Assembly: GCF_900156175.1 (NCBI RefSeq)
Contig: NZ_FTMV01000001.1
Location: forward strand, 682,001-746,000
DNA from: Janthinobacterium sp. TND4EL3
GTDB taxonomy: Bacteria; Pseudomonadota; Gammaproteobacteria; Burkholderiales; Burkholderiaceae_D
Direction: 5' to 3'
Length of the DNA stretch: 64,000 bases
A program made the position numbers and the translations under genes. Within the stretch, counting starts at the first letter, position 1; each line of letters starts with the position of its first letter. Shown here piece after piece: positions 62,074 through 64,000 of the stretch. The notes below the pieces were generated by a model. That model searched no databases. It saw only the letters and a program-made list of their open reading frames with translations, and had not been told where the DNA came from.

Positions 62074-64000
62074 ATGAAACTGACTTTATTCGCGGCCGCC
62101 GCCATGGCGCTGTGCCAGGCGCAAGCGGCCAACCTTGCCGCCGACGCCAGCCCGATCATCGCCGGCGACTTGCCCACCGTCATCATCACGGGCAGCATGC
62201 CGCTGCCCACCGTGGAGCAGCCGCGCGACGCCCTGGCCGCGCCCGTGCAGACGGCCAGCGCGCAGCAGATCGCCGCCAGTGGCGCGCTCGACATTTCCGC
62301 TTTCCTGCGCCGCAACCTGGGCAGCGTCTATGTGAACGACGTGCAGAACAACCCCTTCCAGCCCGACGTCAGCTACCGAGGCTATACGGCCTCGCCGCTG
62401 CTGGGCACGCCGCAAGGCTTGTCCGTGTATCTCGATGGCATGCGGCTGAACCAGCCGTTTGGCGACGTCGTCAGCTGGGACTTGATTCCGCGCATGGCGA
62501 TTGCCTCGCTGACCCTGATGCCCGGCTCGAATCCGCTGTTCGGCCTGAACACCCTGGGCGGCGCGCTGGCCCTGCAGACCAAGGATGGTCTTAGCAATCC
62601 CGGCACGGCCGTCGAGGCGCGCCTGGGTTCGCACCAGCGGCGCGCCGTCGAGGTCGAGCATGGCGGCAGCAATGCGCAGGGCTGGCACTGGTATGCGACG
62701 GGCAATCGTTTCAAGGAAGACGGCTGGCGCGACGATTCGCCGTCGGACGTGCGCCAGGTCTTCGGCAAGCTGGGCTGGAGCGATGCGCGCACGGATATCG
62801 CCGTCACGGTGGCCCATGCGGACAATGCGCTGACGGGCAACGGCTTGCAGGAACAGCGCCTGCTGGCGCGCGACTACCGCAGCGTCTACACCAAGCCCGA
62901 TGTGACGCAGAACAAGTCCACGCTGTTGAACCTGACGGGCAAGCACCAGGCCGGCGATGCCGTCTTATTGTCCGGCAATGTGTACTACCGCAAGATCGAC
63001 ACGCACACGTTTAACGGTGACCTGAACGACGAGTCGCTCGACCAGTCCGTCTACCAGCCCGGCGCGGCCGAGCGGGCGGCGCTGGCGGCGGCCGGCTACA
63101 CGGGCTTTCCCGCCAGCGGGGCGAATGCAAGCAATACGCCATTCCCGAAATGGCGCTGCATCGCCAACGTGCTGCTGCACGACGAGCCGGCCGAAAAATG
63201 CAACGGCATGCTCAACCGCAGCCATACCGAGCAGGAAAACTATGGTTTTACGGGCCAGCTCACCGTGCTGGCCGACGTGGCCGGGCAGCGCCACAGCGTC
63301 ACGGCCGGCGCCGCCTTCGATGCCAGCCATGCCACCTTTCGCCAGACGAGCCAGTTCGGCTATCTGAACCCGGACCGCAGCATCACGCCCGTCAACTTCT
63401 TTGCCGATGGCACGGAAATCGACGACGACGGCACGCCCGTGGATAACCGCGTCGACTTGAGCGGGCGCATGCGCACGTGGAGCGTGTATGCGAGCGACAG
63501 CATGGCGTTGAATCAAGCGTTGACCCTGACCATCTCCGGCCGCTACAACCGCAGCACGGTGCGCAACCGCGACGCCATCACGCCCGGCGGCGGCAGCGGC
63601 TCGCTCGACGGCGACCACCGTTTCAGCCGCTTCAATCCCGCCATCGGCCTGGCCTATGCGCCGGCCGGCGGCACCGGCGCCTATCTCGGCTACAACGAAG
63701 GCAGCCGCACGCCGACGGCCATCGAACTCGGTTGCGCCGACCCGGAAAACCCCTGCCGCCTGCCCAATGCCATGGCCGGGGACCCGCCCTTGAAACAGGT
63801 GGTGACGAAGACGTGGGAAGCGGGCCTGCGCGGCAAGTTCGCCGACGTGGCCCGCTGGAGCGCGGGCCTGTTCCGCGCGGAAAACCACGACGATATCCTG
63901 TTCGTGGCCGATAACCAGGCCGGTTTCGGCTACTTCAAGAATTTCGGCAAGACGCGCCACCAGGGCGTGGAGCTGGCGCTCGACGGCAAGGCGGGCGCGC
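62074..64000 (+). CDS. TonB-dependent outer-membrane receptor, partial
   Basis: The gene is open from the ATG at 62074 to the window edge (642 codons read, no stop), so the C-terminal barrel is cut. The signal peptide is [18 protein letters not shown]. An N-terminal plug domain follows (about 35-170: [20 protein letters not shown], then [24 protein letters not shown] and [14 protein letters not shown]). Barrel strands begin near 180. Such receptors import siderophores, vitamins or sugars using TonB energy; the ligand is not readable. It follows the Lrp-type gene by 92 nt, with TATAAA (62055-62060) as a possible -10. Confidence 0.88.
   Translation, partial: MKLTLFAAAAMALCQAQAANLAADASPIIAGDLPTVIITGSMPLPTVEQPRDALAAPVQTASAQQIAASGALDISAFLRRNLGSVYVNDVQNNPFQPDVSYRGYTASPLLGTPQGLSVYLDGMRLNQPFGDVVSWDLIPRMAIASLTLMPGSNPLFGLNTLGGALALQTKDGLSNPGTAVEARLGSHQRRAVEVEHGGSNAQGWHWYATGNRFKEDGWRDDSPSDVRQVFGKLGWSDARTDIAVTVAHADNALTGNGLQEQRLLARDYRSVYTKPDVTQNKSTLLNLTGKHQAGDAVLLSGNVYYRKIDTHTFNGDLNDESLDQSVYQPGAAERAALAAAGYTGFPASGANASNTPFPKWRCIANVLLHDEPAEKCNGMLNRSHTEQENYGFTGQLTVLADVAGQRHSVTAGAAFDASHATFRQTSQFGYLNPDRSITPVNFFADGTEIDDDGTPVDNRVDLSGRMRTWSVYASDSMALNQALTLTISGRYNRSTVRNRDAITPGGGSGSLDGDHRFSRFNPAIGLAYAPAGGTGAYLGYNEGSRTPTAIELGCADPENPCRLPNAMAGDPPLKQVVTKTWEAGLRGKFADVARWSAGLFRAENHDDILFVADNQAGFGYFKNFGKTRHQGVELALDGKAGA

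Noticed and set aside
62965-63960. 331-aa open frame antisense to the TonB-dependent receptor
   Set aside because: The plus frame from 62074 is open to the edge with signal peptide and plug domain; the minus frame shows no motif.

Overview
The window is a high-GC, densely coded stretch of bacterial chromosome. The protein flavour suggests a betaproteobacterium of the Oxalobacteraceae, most like Janthinobacterium, Massilia or Duganella. This placement is inferred from protein families and codon use, not from a search. There are 49 supportable protein genes, the last cut by the window edge. I see no rRNA, tRNA, CRISPR array, prophage or insertion sequence. Long antisense reading frames over the big genes are high-GC shadows.

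Layout. 0.2-6.1 kb: a condensin operon of the Mks type (kleisin mksF, mksE, SMC-like mksB) running into an exported DUF4424 protein through a 1-nt overlap. 6.3-10.8 kb: an exported unknown, a small membrane protein, a secreted S9 peptidase and two overlapping small genes ending in a strong terminator. 10.8-17.3 kb: tamA-tamB on the minus strand. 17.4-19.8 kb: queC, a membrane fatty-acid-hydroxylase-type protein and an AraC regulator. 20-24.5 kb: a large diguanylate cyclase and small proteins, one with its own promoter and possible operator. 24.5-32.3 kb: a czcICBA metal-efflux cluster whose first gene starts 8 nt after a MORN-repeat/C13 peptidase gene. 32.4-36.1 kb: a GAF-GAF histidine kinase converging on a REC-DUF3369-HD-GYP protein. 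36.1-43.4 kb: an AT-rich gap, tandem DUF3016 paralogues, a periplasmic binding protein, a thioesterase, a PQQ-type sugar dehydrogenase lipoprotein, glutathione-dependent formaldehyde dehydrogenase, a small membrane protein and a GlxA-type regulator. 43.5-50.6 kb: an orphan MshQ-like surface protein, dienelactone hydrolase, an SRPBCC protein, an M28 peptidase and an alpha/beta hydrolase. 50.8-55.1 kb: a DEAD-box helicase with two C-terminal RNA-binding domains and a PAS chemoreceptor. 55.1-64 kb: two envelope proteins, GNAT-MazG, a P450 with a divergent AraC regulator, an acetolactate synthase large subunit with a divergent Lrp/AsnC regulator, and the start of a TonB-dependent receptor.

Most genes work alone or in short operons: chromosome organisation, outer-membrane assembly, metal efflux, c-di-GMP and two-component signalling, formaldehyde detoxification and envelope hydrolysis. 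The most notable signals are these: the MORN-C13 peptidase heading the czc cluster; an Mks operon without its nuclease partner, whose SMC gene carries a probable pair of compensating frameshifts; a family of long imperfect palindromes placed just after stop codons at 34.4, 47.9 and 59.5 kb; and a 15-bp site that fully matches the E. coli Lrp consensus between the acetolactate synthase and Lrp-type genes.
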